Source of the DNA: Pseudaquabacterium inlustre
Lineage (GTDB): Bacteria > Pseudomonadota > Gammaproteobacteria > Burkholderiales > Burkholderiaceae_C
Length of the DNA stretch: 64,000 bases
Assembly: GCF_038066595.1 (NCBI RefSeq)
Contig: NZ_JBBUTH010000008.1
Location: forward strand, 372,001 to 436,000
Reading direction: 5' to 3'
Shown: one piece after another, positions 30,123-39,059 of the stretch
Layout of the letters: each line of letters starts with the position of its first letter
How positions within the stretch are numbered: position 1 is the stretch's first letter
Program-made: the position numbers and the translations under genes
Notes under the pieces: generated by a model
What the model was told of the DNA's origin: nothing
What the model saw: only the letters and a program-made list of their open reading frames with translations
Database searches by the model: none

Positions 30123-31745
30123 TCAGGCCTGCACCGGCGCCGGCGCGCTGAAGCGCTTGGTCACGTCGCCGCGGCTGTTGGCGCTTTCCAGGTGCACGCC
30201 GAAGCCCCACAGGCGGGCCACATGCTTGAGCACCTCGCTGGCGCTGTCGTCGATCGGCCGGTCCTTGTGCTGGAAGTGGCGCAGCGTCAGCGAGCGGTCG
30301 CCGCGCAGGTTCACGTTCCACACCTGGATGTTGGGCTCGCGCGAGCCCAGGTCGTACTGGTGCGACAGCATCTCGCGCACCTGACGGTAGCCCGAGTCGT
30401 CGTGGATGGCGCTGACTTCCAGCTCGGGCTGCTTGTCGTCGTCGGTGATCGCAAACAGGCGGAAGTCGCGCATCAGCTTGGGGCTGAGGAACTGGCCGAC
30501 GAAGCTCTCGTCCTTGAAGTTGCGCATCGCGTGGTCCAGCGTGGGCACCCAGTCGGCGCCGGCGATGTCGGGGAACCAGGCGCGGTCTTCGTCCGTCGGG
30601 TTCTCGCAGATGCGCTTGATGTCGGTGTACATCGCGAAGCCCAGCGCATAGGGGTTCAGGCCCGAGTAGCCGCGGTCGCCCACGCGCGGCTGGTACACCA
30701 CGTTGGTGTGGCTCTTGAGCCATTCGATCATCACGCCGTCGGTCAGCCAGCCGTCGTCGTACATGGTGTTCAGCAGCTTGTGGTGCCAGAACGTGGCCCA
30801 GCCCTCGTTCATCACCTGGCTTTGCCGCTGCGGATAGAAGTACTGCGCGATCTTGCGCACGATGCGCACGATCTCGCGCTGCCAGGGTTCGAGCAGCGGC
30901 GCGTTCTTCTCGATGAAGTACAGCAGGTTCTCCTGCGGCTCGGCCGGGAAGCGGCGGGCCTCGGGCGCCTCGTCGGCCTTGTCGGCCTTGCGCGGCAGCG
31001 TGCGCCACAGGTCGTTGATCTGCTGCTGGGCGTAGGCCTCGCGGTCGCGGCGCTCGCTCAGTTCCTGCGCCAGGCTCTTGCGGCTGGGGCGGCGGTAGCG
31101 GTCGACGCCGTGGTTCTGCAGCGCGTGACAGGAGTCGAGGAACTCCTCAACCGTGTCGAGGCCGTGCCGCTCCTCGCACTCGGCGATGTAGTTCTTGGCA
31201 TAGACCAGGTAATCGATGATGGACGCGGCATCGGTCCACATGCGGAACAGGTAGTTGCCCTTGAAGAAGCTGTTGTGACCGTAGGCCGCATGCGCGATCA
31301 CCAGGGCCTGCATGGCCATGGTGTTCTCCTCCATCAGGTAGCTGATGCAGGGGTTGCTGTTGATGACGATCTCGTAGGCCAGGCCCATGTGGCCGCGCTT
31401 GTAGTTCTTCTCGGTGGCGATGAACTCCTTGCCGTAGCTCCAGTGACGGTAGCCCACCGGCATGCCCACGCTGGCGTAGGCGTCCATCATCTGCTCGGCG
31501 GTGATGATCTCGAGCTGGTTCGGGTAGGTGTCCAGGCCGTAGCGCTCGGCCGTGTGGCGGATCACGTCGTGGTACTCGTGCACCAGCTCGAACGACCAGT
31601 CGCTGGGCCCGGCCAGCTTGTGCACCGGGCGCTTGAGCGGCAAGGGGCCGCGCAGCGGGCGCTCGGGCGCGGCGGCCACGGCCGCCGGCGTGATGGCGGC
31701 GATGTCGGGCAGGGGTTCGTGGGAAACCGAGGGAGAAGTGCTCAT
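30123..31745 (-). CDS. spoVR: SpoVR family protein
   Basis: A 540-residue SpoVR/YcgB protein: WSFELVHEYHDVIRHTAERYG, GYRHWSYGKEFIATE, YEIVINSNPCISYLMEEN, NEGWATFWHHKLLNTMYD and LNPYALGFAMYTDIKRI. Despite its name it is widespread in non-sporulating bacteria, always with prkA and yeaH, and its biochemistry is unknown. It is last of the three-gene operon. The ATG at 31745 starts 5 bases after the yeaH stop; a GTG at 31754 would overlap that stop as GTGA and is a real alternative. Either way translation is coupled. Confidence 0.95.
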   Translation of the reverse strand: MSTSPSVSHEPLPDIAAITPAAVAAAPERPLRGPLPLKRPVHKLAGPSDWSFELVHEYHDVIRHTAERYGLDTYPNQLEIITAEQMMDAYASVGMPVGYRHWSYGKEFIATEKNYKRGHMGLAYEIVINSNPCISYLMEENTMAMQALVIAHAAYGHNSFFKGNYLFRMWTDAASIIDYLVYAKNYIAECEERHGLDTVEEFLDSCHALQNHGVDRYRRPSRKSLAQELSERRDREAYAQQQINDLWRTLPRKADKADEAPEARRFPAEPQENLLYFIEKNAPLLEPWQREIVRIVRKIAQYFYPQRQSQVMNEGWATFWHHKLLNTMYDDGWLTDGVMIEWLKSHTNVVYQPRVGDRGYSGLNPYALGFAMYTDIKRICENPTDEDRAWFPDIAGADWVPTLDHAMRNFKDESFVGQFLSPKLMRDFRLFAITDDDKQPELEVSAIHDDSGYRQVREMLSHQYDLGSREPNIQVWNVNLRGDRSLTLRHFQHKDRPIDDSASEVLKHVARLWGFGVHLESANSRGDVTKRFSAPAPVQA

Positions 31746-31750
31746 CGTCT

Positions 31751-33046
31751 TCACGCCGCCTGCGCGACGCCCTCCTTCTTGAACAGGTCACGGAACACCG
31801 GGTAGATCTGCGAGGCCTCGACGGCCTTGCGCATCGCGAAGTGCGGCTGGCTCTGCGCCAGCTGGCAGTACTCTTCCCAGAGGTTCTGCTCTTCCTCGGC
31901 CACCTGCACATAGGCGAAGTAGCGCACCAGCGGCAGGATCTTGTCGGCCAGCAGCTCGCGGCAGCGGCCCGAATCGTGGTGCCAGTTGTCGCCGTCGCTC
32001 GCCTGGGCGCCGTAGATGTTCCACTCGGTCGGGTTGAAGCGGGCCTTGATGATCTCTTCCATCAGCACCAGGGCCGAGCTGACCACGGTGCCGCCCGTTT
32101 CGCGCGCATGGAAGAAGTTCTCTTCATCGACCTCCTGCGCCTGCGTGTGGTGGCGGATGAAGACGATCTCGATCTTCTCGTAGTGCCGCGTCAGGAACAG
32201 GTACAGCAGGATGAAGAAGCGCTTGGAGAGCTCCTTGCGCGCCTCGTCCATCGAGCCCGACACGTCCATCAGGCAGAACATCACCGCCTTGCTGGTGGGC
32301 ACCGGCGTCTTCACGCGGCTGCGGAACTTCAGGTCGATGGGGTCGAGGAAGGGGATGCGCTGCAGCCGCGCGCGCAGTGCCTCCACCTCGGCCAGCAGCG
32401 CCGGCAGGCGGGCGCGGGCCTCGCCGTCGCCGGCCTCGGCCGCGGCCTGGGTGATGGCCAGGTCGGCCTCCAGTTCATGCAGCTCGCGCCGCGCGCCCAT
32501 GCCGAGTGCGATGCGCCGGCCGAGTGCGCCGCGCATCGAGCGCACCACGTGCAGGTTGTTCGGCGTGCCATCGCTGGTGAAGCCGGCACGGTGGGTCTTG
32601 AACTCGGGCGTCTCGGCCAGCTGGGTGCGGATCAGGTGCGGCAGTGCCAGGTCTTCGAAGAAGACCTGCATGAACTCTTCCTTGCTGAGCGCGAAGCTGA
32701 AGTCGTCCTCGCCCTCGCCCTGGTCGCTGGCCTGGCCCTTGCCGCTGCCGCCGCCCTGGCCGCCCTGCGGCCGCTTGATGCGGTCGCCCTTCACATAGTC
32801 CTGGTTGCCCGGATGGACCATCTCGCGCACGCCGCCCTGGCCGTGGTGGAACACCGGCTCGGACAGGTCCTTCTTCGGGATGCGCACTTCCTCGCCACGC
32901 TCGAGGTCGCGGATGCCGCGCCCGTCCACCGCGCGGCGCACGGCCTCGCGGATCTGCGTCTTGTAGCGCCGCATGAAGCGCTCGCGGTTGCCGATGGACT
33001 TGTTCTTGCCCGCCAGCCGTCGGTCGATGATGGATTGCAACGCCAT
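31751..33046 (-). CDS. yeaH: YeaH/DUF444 von Willebrand-like protein
   Basis: A 431-residue DUF444 (UPF0229) protein. The N-terminal part is basic (SIIDRRLAGKNKSIGNRERF), with the conserved HGQGGVREMVHPGN loop and a Gly-rich linker (GGQGGGSGKGQ). The C-terminal half is a von Willebrand A-like domain with metal site MDVSGSM and late motif ETGGTVVSSALVLMEEI. It works in an unknown way with the kinase PrkA in starvation and nitrogen-stress responses. GGGGA precedes the ATG at 33046. prkA lies upstream and spoVR directly downstream. Confidence 0.95.
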   Translation of the reverse strand: MALQSIIDRRLAGKNKSIGNRERFMRRYKTQIREAVRRAVDGRGIRDLERGEEVRIPKKDLSEPVFHHGQGGVREMVHPGNQDYVKGDRIKRPQGGQGGGSGKGQASDQGEGEDDFSFALSKEEFMQVFFEDLALPHLIRTQLAETPEFKTHRAGFTSDGTPNNLHVVRSMRGALGRRIALGMGARRELHELEADLAITQAAAEAGDGEARARLPALLAEVEALRARLQRIPFLDPIDLKFRSRVKTPVPTSKAVMFCLMDVSGSMDEARKELSKRFFILLYLFLTRHYEKIEIVFIRHHTQAQEVDEENFFHARETGGTVVSSALVLMEEIIKARFNPTEWNIYGAQASDGDNWHHDSGRCRELLADKILPLVRYFAYVQVAEEEQNLWEEYCQLAQSQPHFAMRKAVEASQIYPVFRDLFKKEGVAQAA

Positions 33047-33159
33047 GGATCCCCCGGATTTCTCGGTGCCGGCGGCCGCCGCGCACCGGCGGTTTGCCGG
33101 TGCCGCGGGCGGCTGCCTCCCCAGGGGCAAGGCAGCCGCCAGGCCGCGTCAGAACATCG

Positions 33160-35082
33160 TTAGCTGGACTTGCGCACGCGCAGGTACCACTCGCACAGCA
33201 GGCGCACCTGCTTGGCGGTGTAGCCCTTGGCCACCATGCGGTTGACGAAGTCCTCGTGCTTCTTGGCCTCGTCGGCGCTGGCCTTGGCGTTGAAGCTGAT
33301 CACCGGCAGCAGTTCCTCGGTGTTCGAGAACATCTTCTTCTCGATCACCGTGCGCAGCTTCTCGTAGCTGGTCCACACCGGGTTGCGGCCCTGGTTGTTG
33401 GCCCGCGCGCGCAGCACGAAATTGACGATCTCGTTGCGGAAGTCCTTGGGGTTGGCAATGCCCGCGGGCTTCTCGATCTTCTCGAGCTCGGCGTTCAGCG
33501 CCCCGCGGTCGAACACCTCGCCGGTGTCGGTGTCGCGGTACTCCTGGTCCTGGATCCAGTAGTCGGCGTAGGTGACGTAGCGGTCGAAGATGTTCTGGCC
33601 ATACTCGGAATAGCTTTCCAGGTACGCGGTCTGGATCTCCTTGCCGATGAACTCGGCATAGCGCGGGCTCAGCTGTTCCTTGATGAAGGCGACGTACTTC
33701 TCCTCGGTCTCCTTCGGGAACTGCTCGCGCTCGATCTGCTGCTCCAGCACGTACATCAGGTGCACCGGGTTGGCGGCCACTTCCTGGCTGTCGAAGTTGA
33801 AGACCTTGGACAGGATCTTGTAGGCGAAGCGCGTGCTGATGCCGCTCATGCCTTCATCGACGCCGGCGTAGTCGCGGTACTCCTGGTAGCTCTTGGCGCG
33901 CGGGTCGGTGTCCTTCAGGTTCTCACCGTCATACACCAGCATCTTGCTGAACAGCGACGAGTTCTCGGGCTCCTTCAGGCGCGTGAGGATGGCGAACTGG
34001 CTCATCATCTTCAGCGTGCCGGGGGCGCACTTGGCCTCGCCCAGCGAGCTGCCCTTGATCAGCTTCTCGTAGATCTTGATCTCTTCACTCACCCGCAGGC
34101 AGTACGGCACCTTGACGATGTAGATGCGGTCGAGGAAGGCCTCGTTGTTCTTGTTGTTGCGGAAGGCCTTCCACTCGCTCTCGTTGCTGTGCGCCAGCAC
34201 CACGCCGTCGAACGGGATGGCGCCGAAGCCCTCGGTGCCCTTGAAGTTGCCTTCCTGCGTGGCGGTCAGCAGCGGATGCAGCACCTTGATCGGCGCCTTG
34301 AACATTTCCACGAACTCCAGCAGGCCCTGGTTCGCCAGGCACAGGCCGCCCGAGTAGCTGTAGGCATCGGGGTCGTCCTGCGCAAAGGTCTCGAGCTTGC
34401 GGATGTCGACCTTGCCCACCAGGCTGGAGATGTCCTGGTTGTTCTCGTCGCCCGGCTCGGTCTTGGCGATGCCCACCTGCTTGAGGATGCTGGGGTAGCG
34501 CTTGACGACGCGGAACTTGCGGATGTCGCCGCCGAACTCTTCGAGCCGCTTCACGGCCCACGGCGACATGATGCGCTGCAGGTAGCGGCGCGGAATGCCG
34601 AACTGCTCTTCCAGCAGCGCGCCGTCTTCCACCGGATCAAAGAGGCCCAGCGGCGACTCGTTCACCGGGGAGCCCTTGATGGCGTAGAACGGCACCTCCT
34701 GCATCAGCGCCTTCAGGCGCTCGGCGATGGAGCTCTTGCCGCCGCCCACCGGGCCCAGCAGATACAGGATCTGCTTCTTTTCCTCCAGGCCCTGTGCGGC
34801 ATGGCGGAAATAGGACACCACCTGTTCGATGGCGTCTTCCATGCCATAGAACTCGGCGAAGGCCGGGTAGATCTTGATCAGCTTGTTGGCGAAGATGCGC
34901 GACAGGCGCGGATCGTTGCGCGTGTCGACCATCTGCGGCTCGCCGATGGCCTTGAGCATGCGCTCGGCGGCGGTGGCGTAGGCCAGGGGGTTGCGCTTGC
35001 ACTCGGCGAGGTAGTCCTCGAGGGACATCTCTTCTTCACGGGTGCGCTCGTAGCGCGCGGCGAAACTGCTGATGACGTCCAT
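33160..35082 (-). CDS. prkA: PrkA family serine protein kinase (YeaG)
   Basis: A 640-residue AAA-type kinase: Walker A LGPVGGGKSSIAERL, SPLGLFDPVEDGALLEEQFGIPRRY, VVLAHSNESEWKAF and the C-terminal PrkA domain with GISTRFAYKILSKVFNFD. In E. coli YeaG is induced by nitrogen starvation and stationary phase and works with YeaH. A strong AAGGAGG Shine-Dalgarno lies four bases before the ATG at 35082. A sigma-54-like promoter sits about 230 bases upstream (35311-35326). Full-length and well conserved. Confidence 0.97.
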   Translation of the reverse strand: MDVISSFAARYERTREEEMSLEDYLAECKRNPLAYATAAERMLKAIGEPQMVDTRNDPRLSRIFANKLIKIYPAFAEFYGMEDAIEQVVSYFRHAAQGLEEKKQILYLLGPVGGGKSSIAERLKALMQEVPFYAIKGSPVNESPLGLFDPVEDGALLEEQFGIPRRYLQRIMSPWAVKRLEEFGGDIRKFRVVKRYPSILKQVGIAKTEPGDENNQDISSLVGKVDIRKLETFAQDDPDAYSYSGGLCLANQGLLEFVEMFKAPIKVLHPLLTATQEGNFKGTEGFGAIPFDGVVLAHSNESEWKAFRNNKNNEAFLDRIYIVKVPYCLRVSEEIKIYEKLIKGSSLGEAKCAPGTLKMMSQFAILTRLKEPENSSLFSKMLVYDGENLKDTDPRAKSYQEYRDYAGVDEGMSGISTRFAYKILSKVFNFDSQEVAANPVHLMYVLEQQIEREQFPKETEEKYVAFIKEQLSPRYAEFIGKEIQTAYLESYSEYGQNIFDRYVTYADYWIQDQEYRDTDTGEVFDRGALNAELEKIEKPAGIANPKDFRNEIVNFVLRARANNQGRNPVWTSYEKLRTVIEKKMFSNTEELLPVISFNAKASADEAKKHEDFVNRMVAKGYTAKQVRLLCEWYLRVRKSS

Positions 35083-35310
35083 GCGACCTCCTTGAAAGGA
35101 CCTGTGGCAGCCGATGGGCGGGAGTGCCCTCGGCTCGGGGGAAGTTCTGATGACGTCCCGGCTTCACGGGCCCGGGCGCCATCAGAGCTTTCCGGTCGGC
35201 TTGTCTTGTCAGTACTGCAGCGTGTCTCCAGCTTCGTCGATCCTGAAGGGCGGCAATGCCGTGATCAGGCCCCCCTTCGCTGCCCTTTTTATCTCTGTTT
35301 GCGTGGGTTG

Positions 35311-35326
35311 AGCAAGGCCCGGGCCA
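35311..35326 (-). promoter_or_regulatory. Sigma-54-like promoter for prkA-yeaH-spoVR
   Basis: On the reverse strand the bases read TGGCCC-GGGCC-TTGCT against the consensus TGGCAC-N5-TTGCW: one mismatch, with GG and GC at exact spacing. RNA would start near 35300, giving a leader of about 218 bases. The E. coli yeaGH operon is sigma-54 dependent, which fits. Binding sites for an enhancer protein were not identified. Confidence 0.6.
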
Positions 35327-35412
35327 GGCCATCCCATTCCCCTGCAACGCCCGACGCTGTCCATCCGCTGACAGCCACGAGCCCTTGCGGTGCATGATGC
35401 GCCGAAAGCGGG

Positions 35413-35444
35413 CAGCCCGCATGCCGTTGCGGGCATGCGGGCTG
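35413..35444 (-). terminator. Strong hairpin after parB
   Basis: A perfect 13-base stem CAGCCCGCATGCC / GGCATGCGGGCTG around GTTGCG, 54 bases past the parB stop. No T tract follows, but stem strength suggests a terminator. Confidence 0.65.
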
Positions 35445-35497
35445 TGGCAGGGACACGGTGGCGGCGGCCGATGGTGGCCGCAACGGGCTGCGCCGGG

Positions 35498-36412
35498 TCA
35501 GCGCTCGGTGGCGGCGTTGGCGCCCAGCTTGTCGAGCAGGCCGTTCAGTTCGTCGAGCGAGCCGAAGCTGATCGCCACCTCGCCCTGCAGGCCGCGCTTG
35601 GTCTGGCGGTGGATGCGGATCTCCACCTGCGCGGTCAGCGCGTCGGCCAGTTGCTCTTCCAGCCGCACCACGTCGCGCGGCTTGTCCTTCTTGACGCGCA
35701 GCAAGGGTGTCTGACGGCCGGAGAGACCGCCCTCGCCCTGGGCCTTGGCCACCAGCTTCTCGGCGTCGCGCACGCTGAGCTTCTTGGCGGCGATCTCGTT
35801 GGCGCTGAGGATCTGCTGCGCGGCGTCCAGCGACAGCAGCGCACGGGCATGGCCCATGTCCAGGTCGCCGGCCATCAGCATCTGCTGCACCGGCGCGGCC
35901 AGGTTCAGCAGGCGCAGCAGGTTGCTGGCGGCGCTGCGCGAGCGGCCCACCGACTGCGCGGCCTGCTCGTGCGTGAGTCCGAATTCGTCCACCAGGCGCT
36001 TGAGGCCTTGCGCCTCTTCCAGCGGATTGAGGTCCTCGCGCTGGATGTTCTCGATCAGCGCCATCACCGCGGCGGCTTCGTCGGGCACCTGCTTGACCAG
36101 CACCGGCACCTCGTCCAGCCCGGCCAGCTTGGCGGCGCGGAAGCGGCGCTCGCCAGCGATGATTTCGTAGGCCGAGGCGCCGATCGGGCGCACCAGGATC
36201 GGCTGCATGATGCCCTGGCCCTTGATGCTCTCGGCCAGCTCATACAGCGAGCCCTCGTCCATGCGCGTGCGCGGCTGGTACTTGCCGGCCTGCAGGCGAT
36301 CGAGCTTCAGCGTGGTGGGCTGGCCGGCGGGCGCAGCGGGCGCGTCGCTGACCTTGGGGCCGAGCAACGCTTCGAGGCCCAGGCCCAGGCCCTTGGGTTT
36401 CTTGGTGACCAT
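35498..36412 (-). CDS. parB: Chromosome partition protein ParB
   Basis: A 304-residue chromosomal ParB (Spo0J-like CTPase/DNA clamp). The N-terminal MVTKKPKGLGLGLEALLG is the usual ParA-contacting tail. The CTP-binding part has GERRFRAAKLAGL and LIENIQREDLNPLEEA. A helix-turn-helix (LTHEQAAQSVGRSRSAASNLLRLLNL) recognises parS, and a C-terminal dimer domain completes it. Two parS sites lie 3.6-4.8 kb away in rsmG and mnmG. The gene is separated from parA by three genes rather than directly following it. Confidence 0.97.
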   Translation of the reverse strand: MVTKKPKGLGLGLEALLGPKVSDAPAAPAGQPTTLKLDRLQAGKYQPRTRMDEGSLYELAESIKGQGIMQPILVRPIGASAYEIIAGERRFRAAKLAGLDEVPVLVKQVPDEAAAVMALIENIQREDLNPLEEAQGLKRLVDEFGLTHEQAAQSVGRSRSAASNLLRLLNLAAPVQQMLMAGDLDMGHARALLSLDAAQQILSANEIAAKKLSVRDAEKLVAKAQGEGGLSGRQTPLLRVKKDKPRDVVRLEEQLADALTAQVEIRIHRQTKRGLQGEVAISFGSLDELNGLLDKLGANAATER

Positions 36413-36450
36413 GATGTTCAAGCCCGCTCGGCCGCCCGAAGGGCTTGAAG

Positions 36451-36490
36451 CGCCCCCTCGGGGGGCAGCGAACGAAGTGAGCGAGGGGGT
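36451..36490. repeat. REP-like palindromic element, copy 2
   Basis: CGCCCCCTCGGGGGGC is followed by AGCGAACGAAGTGAGCG (an imperfect palindrome around GAAGTG) and AGGGGG. It is the same layout as the element at 3981-4020. It lies past the end of the RBBP9-like hydrolase gene and upstream of parB, and may carry terminator function. Confidence 0.6.
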
Positions 36491-36524
36491 TTCATGACTC
36501 GGGATTGTCGTTCAGTTGTCACCG

Positions 36525-37082
36525 TCAGAACCCCGGGGCCAGACCCGCACGGGCCATCACCGCGCGCAGCTGCGCCAGGCCTGCGGGCCAATCGCCCAAA
36601 CCGCTGTCGCCGTTGATGTGGCCGGCGGCGCCCAGGTCCAGCAGTTCGCTGCCCCAGTCGGCGGCCATCTGCCGGCTGCGGGCGGCGTCGGCAAACGGAT
36701 CGTTGGTGCTGAACACCAGGGTGCTGGCAAACGGCAGCGGCCGGCGCAGCTCACGCGCCCAGTTGTGCAGCTGCGGCGGCAGGTCGGGGCGGGTGACGTC
36801 GGGCGGCGCCACCAGCAGCGCCGCGGCCGCGCGCGCGCGGTGCTGCGAGTGCGCCGCCCAGGCAGCCACCAGGTGGCACCCGAGGCTGTGCGCCACCAGC
36901 ACCGCAGGCCGCTCGTCGGCCAGCAGCGTGTCTTCCAGCCGCGCCATCCAGTCGCCGCGGCGCGGCCACTGCCAGTCGTCCTGCTGCACACGCTCGAAGC
37001 CGTGCGCCTGCTCCCAGCGCGTCTGCCAGTGCGTGGCACCGGAGTCCAACCAGCCGGGCAGCAACAGGATTCGCGGAGTCAT
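36525..37082 (-). CDS. RBBP9/YdeN family serine hydrolase
   Basis: A 185-residue small alpha/beta hydrolase starting MTPRILLLPGWLDSGATHWQ. The nucleophile is Ser66 in VAHSLGCH, followed by the acid in STNDPFAD and the His in AGHINGDSGLG, all family hallmarks. Substrate is unknown. It lies between parB and the divergent argC, with an 8-9 base gap before the argC 5' region. Confidence 0.92.
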   Translation of the reverse strand: MTPRILLLPGWLDSGATHWQTRWEQAHGFERVQQDDWQWPRRGDWMARLEDTLLADERPAVLVAHSLGCHLVAAWAAHSQHRARAAAALLVAPPDVTRPDLPPQLHNWARELRRPLPFASTLVFSTNDPFADAARSRQMAADWGSELLDLGAAGHINGDSGLGDWPAGLAQLRAVMARAGLAPGF

Positions 37083-37147
37083 CGGGGGGCGTGCCTTATC
37101 CTTCGGGGTTCACCCGCATTCTTCACCAATCTTCCAAGAGACACGCC

Positions 37148-38092
37148 ATGAGCCGCTACCGCATCTTCGTCGACGGGCAGGAGGGCACGACCGGCCTTCG
37201 CATCCACGAAATGCTGGCGCGCCGCAGCGACGTGGAGGTGCTGCTGATCGACGCCGACAAGCGCAAGGACAGCGCCGAGCGCGCCCGCCTGCTGAACGCC
37301 GCCGACGTGGCCTTTCTGTGCCTGCCCGACGCCGCCGCCAAGGAGGCCGCCGCGCTGGTGACCAACCCCAACACCTGCCTGATCGACGCCAGCACCGCGC
37401 ACCGCACGGTGGCCGGGTGGACCTTCGGCCTGCCCGAGTTGGCGGCCGGCCAGCGCGCCAAGCTGCGTGAATCCAAGCGCATCGCCAACCCCGGCTGCCA
37501 TGCCAGCGCCTTCATCCTGGCGCTGCGGCCGCTGGTGGATGCCGGCCTTGTGCCCGCGGCGCTGCCGCTGAGCGCCACGTCGATCACCGGCTACTCGGGC
37601 GGCGGCAAGAGCATGATTGCCGAGTACCAGGCCGGCGGCAATGCGAAGCTGGAATCGCCCCGCCCCTACGGCCTGACGCTGGCGCACAAGCACATCCCGG
37701 AAATGCTGGCCCACACCGGCCTCACCACCAAGCCGGTGTTCATGCCCATCGTCGGCAACTTCTACAAGGGCCTGGCGGTGAGCGTGCCGCTGCACTTCTC
37801 GCAGCTGGCGCCAGGCACCGACGGCGCGGCCATCCAGCGCGCGCTGGCCCAGCGCTACGAGGGCGAGCGCTTCGTCAAGGTGCTGCCGCTGGGCGATGCC
37901 GCGGCGCTGGACGGCGGCTTCTTCGACGTGCAGGCCTGCAACGACAGCAACCGCTGCGAGATCGCGGTGTTTGCCGATGCGCAGCAGGCCATCGTCATCG
38001 CGCGCCTGGACAACCTGGGCAAGGGCGCCAGCGGCGCGGCGGTGCAGTCGATGAACGTGCACCTGGGGCTGGACGAAGGCCTCGGGTTGTGA
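37148..38092 (+). CDS. argC: N-acetyl-gamma-glutamyl-phosphate reductase (short type)
   Basis: A 314-residue ArgC of the short class, the NADPH-dependent third step of arginine synthesis. N-terminal FVDGQEGTTGLRIHEML binds nucleotide. The catalytic Cys is 117 in NPGCHASAFI, followed by SITGYSGGGKSMI and GLTLAHKHIPEM. The ATG at 37148 follows ...AAGAGACACGCC, a weak ribosome site. It is isolated from other arg genes and placed on the opposite strand inside the partition cluster. Confidence 0.95.
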   Translation: MSRYRIFVDGQEGTTGLRIHEMLARRSDVEVLLIDADKRKDSAERARLLNAADVAFLCLPDAAAKEAAALVTNPNTCLIDASTAHRTVAGWTFGLPELAAGQRAKLRESKRIANPGCHASAFILALRPLVDAGLVPAALPLSATSITGYSGGGKSMIAEYQAGGNAKLESPRPYGLTLAHKHIPEMLAHTGLTTKPVFMPIVGNFYKGLAVSVPLHFSQLAPGTDGAAIQRALAQRYEGERFVKVLPLGDAAALDGGFFDVQACNDSNRCEIAVFADAQQAIVIARLDNLGKGASGAAVQSMNVHLGLDEGLGL

Positions 38093-38138
38093 GCGCACGC
38101 TCACATCATTGATGCGCTGACCCTCGGTTCAGCGTTGC

Positions 38139-38172
38139 AACGGGCGATCGGCGACAGCGGATCGCCCGTTTT
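38139..38172 (+). terminator. Intrinsic terminator of argC
   Basis: A perfect 11-base stem AACGGGCGATC / GATCGCCCGTT around a 10-base loop is followed by further T (TTTT at 38169-38172). It lies 46 bases after the argC stop. Confidence 0.8.
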
Positions 38173-38229
38173 GCTTGGGGCCAGGCCCCAACGGCCGCTG
38201 CCGCGCAAGGTGATGCAACGCGGCGTGCG

Positions 38230-39042
38230 TCAGCCACCGGCGTGCGTGTCGGTGCGGTAGTGGTAGGCGTAGGCGTCGGCAAAGCCCAGGCGCTGGTAGA
38301 TGCGCCGGGCGGCCAGGTTGTCGGCGTCCACCTGCAGGTAGGCAGCCTCGGCACCGCCCTCGCGTGCGGCGGCCAGCAGCGCGCCGCACAGCGCAGTGGC
38401 CAGGCCCTGGCCGCGCGCGGCCGGCGCGGTGAAGATGTCGTACAGGCCCACCAGGCCGTCCTCGGTGGCGGTCTGCCCGCCGGCCAGCAGCTCGCCGGTG
38501 GCGTCGCAGCCGATCCAGGCGCGGTAGGGAACGGGCGTGGTGCGCAGGCGCTCGACATGGGCACGCACGCCCTCGGGCGGGGTGCCGCGCCAGGCGCCGA
38601 CGATGGGGCCGTAGTCGGCCGGGTCGATCTCGCGCCAGCTCATGTCCACCGCCGGCTGCGGCGCGGCGGCGGCCTGGGCGATGGCCTGGGCCAGATCGGT
38701 GCAGACCATCACCCGCGTGTCGTCCTCGGCGACGAAGCCGCGCGCAGCCAGCTGGGCGTCCAGGTCGGCCGGCTGCGTGAACGGCGTGATGCGGAAGATC
38801 CACGGCAGCGACTGGGCCTGGTACAGCGCGGCGCTGGCGGCCAGCTTGTCGGCCAGCAGGCGCACGCCCGGCGCCACGGCGTTGATGCAGCGCGCGCGCT
38901 TGGCCTTGCCGGGCGAGAAGCGCACCAGCCAGCCGTCCATCCAGCGCTGCTGAGGCGGTGCGCTGGCGTTGAGGCCGGCATCCTCCACGCGGGCCAGCAG
39001 GGCGGGCGGGAAGTCGGTGGCCGGGGTGACCCTGGAGCGCAT
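38230..39042 (-). CDS. GNAT family N-acetyltransferase
   Basis: A 270-residue protein. The first 150 residues form a degenerate GNAT-like half (RWMDGWLVRFSPGKAKRARCIN, a pattern of small-molecule acetyltransferases). The C-terminal GNAT domain carries the acetyl-CoA loop APAARGQGLATALCGALLAAA and DADNLAARRIYQRLGF. The substrate is not known. It starts 18 bases after the parA stop, so it shares the mnmG-rsmG-parA transcript. The ATG at 39042 was chosen by this spacing and by similarity to family starts. Confidence 0.88.
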   Translation of the reverse strand: MRSRVTPATDFPPALLARVEDAGLNASAPPQQRWMDGWLVRFSPGKAKRARCINAVAPGVRLLADKLAASAALYQAQSLPWIFRITPFTQPADLDAQLAARGFVAEDDTRVMVCTDLAQAIAQAAAAPQPAVDMSWREIDPADYGPIVGAWRGTPPEGVRAHVERLRTTPVPYRAWIGCDATGELLAGGQTATEDGLVGLYDIFTAPAARGQGLATALCGALLAAAREGGAEAAYLQVDADNLAARRIYQRLGFADAYAYHYRTDTHAGG

Positions 39043-39059
39043 GGCGACTGGCGGTGCGT

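Larger units (their letters stand above)
35083..35497. other. 415-base non-coding region between prkA and parB
   Basis: No convincing gene. It holds the prkA 5' region with a sigma-54-like promoter (35311-35326), an A-rich stretch on the reverse strand near 35285-35297 and the parB terminator hairpin (35413-35444). The rest is unstructured to my eye. Short open frames here lack Shine-Dalgarno sequences and look random. Confidence 0.6.

Noticed and set aside
27654..31805. Very long open frame (over 1300 codons) on the plus strand
   Set aside because: It lies opposite the GGDEF-EAL and spoVR genes, has low-complexity His/Gly/Ala/Val-rich translation and no motif. It is a GC-bias shadow, as are several similar frames.
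35083..35410. Short open frames between prkA and parB
   Set aside because: No Shine-Dalgarno, no motif, and compositions like random GC-rich frames.
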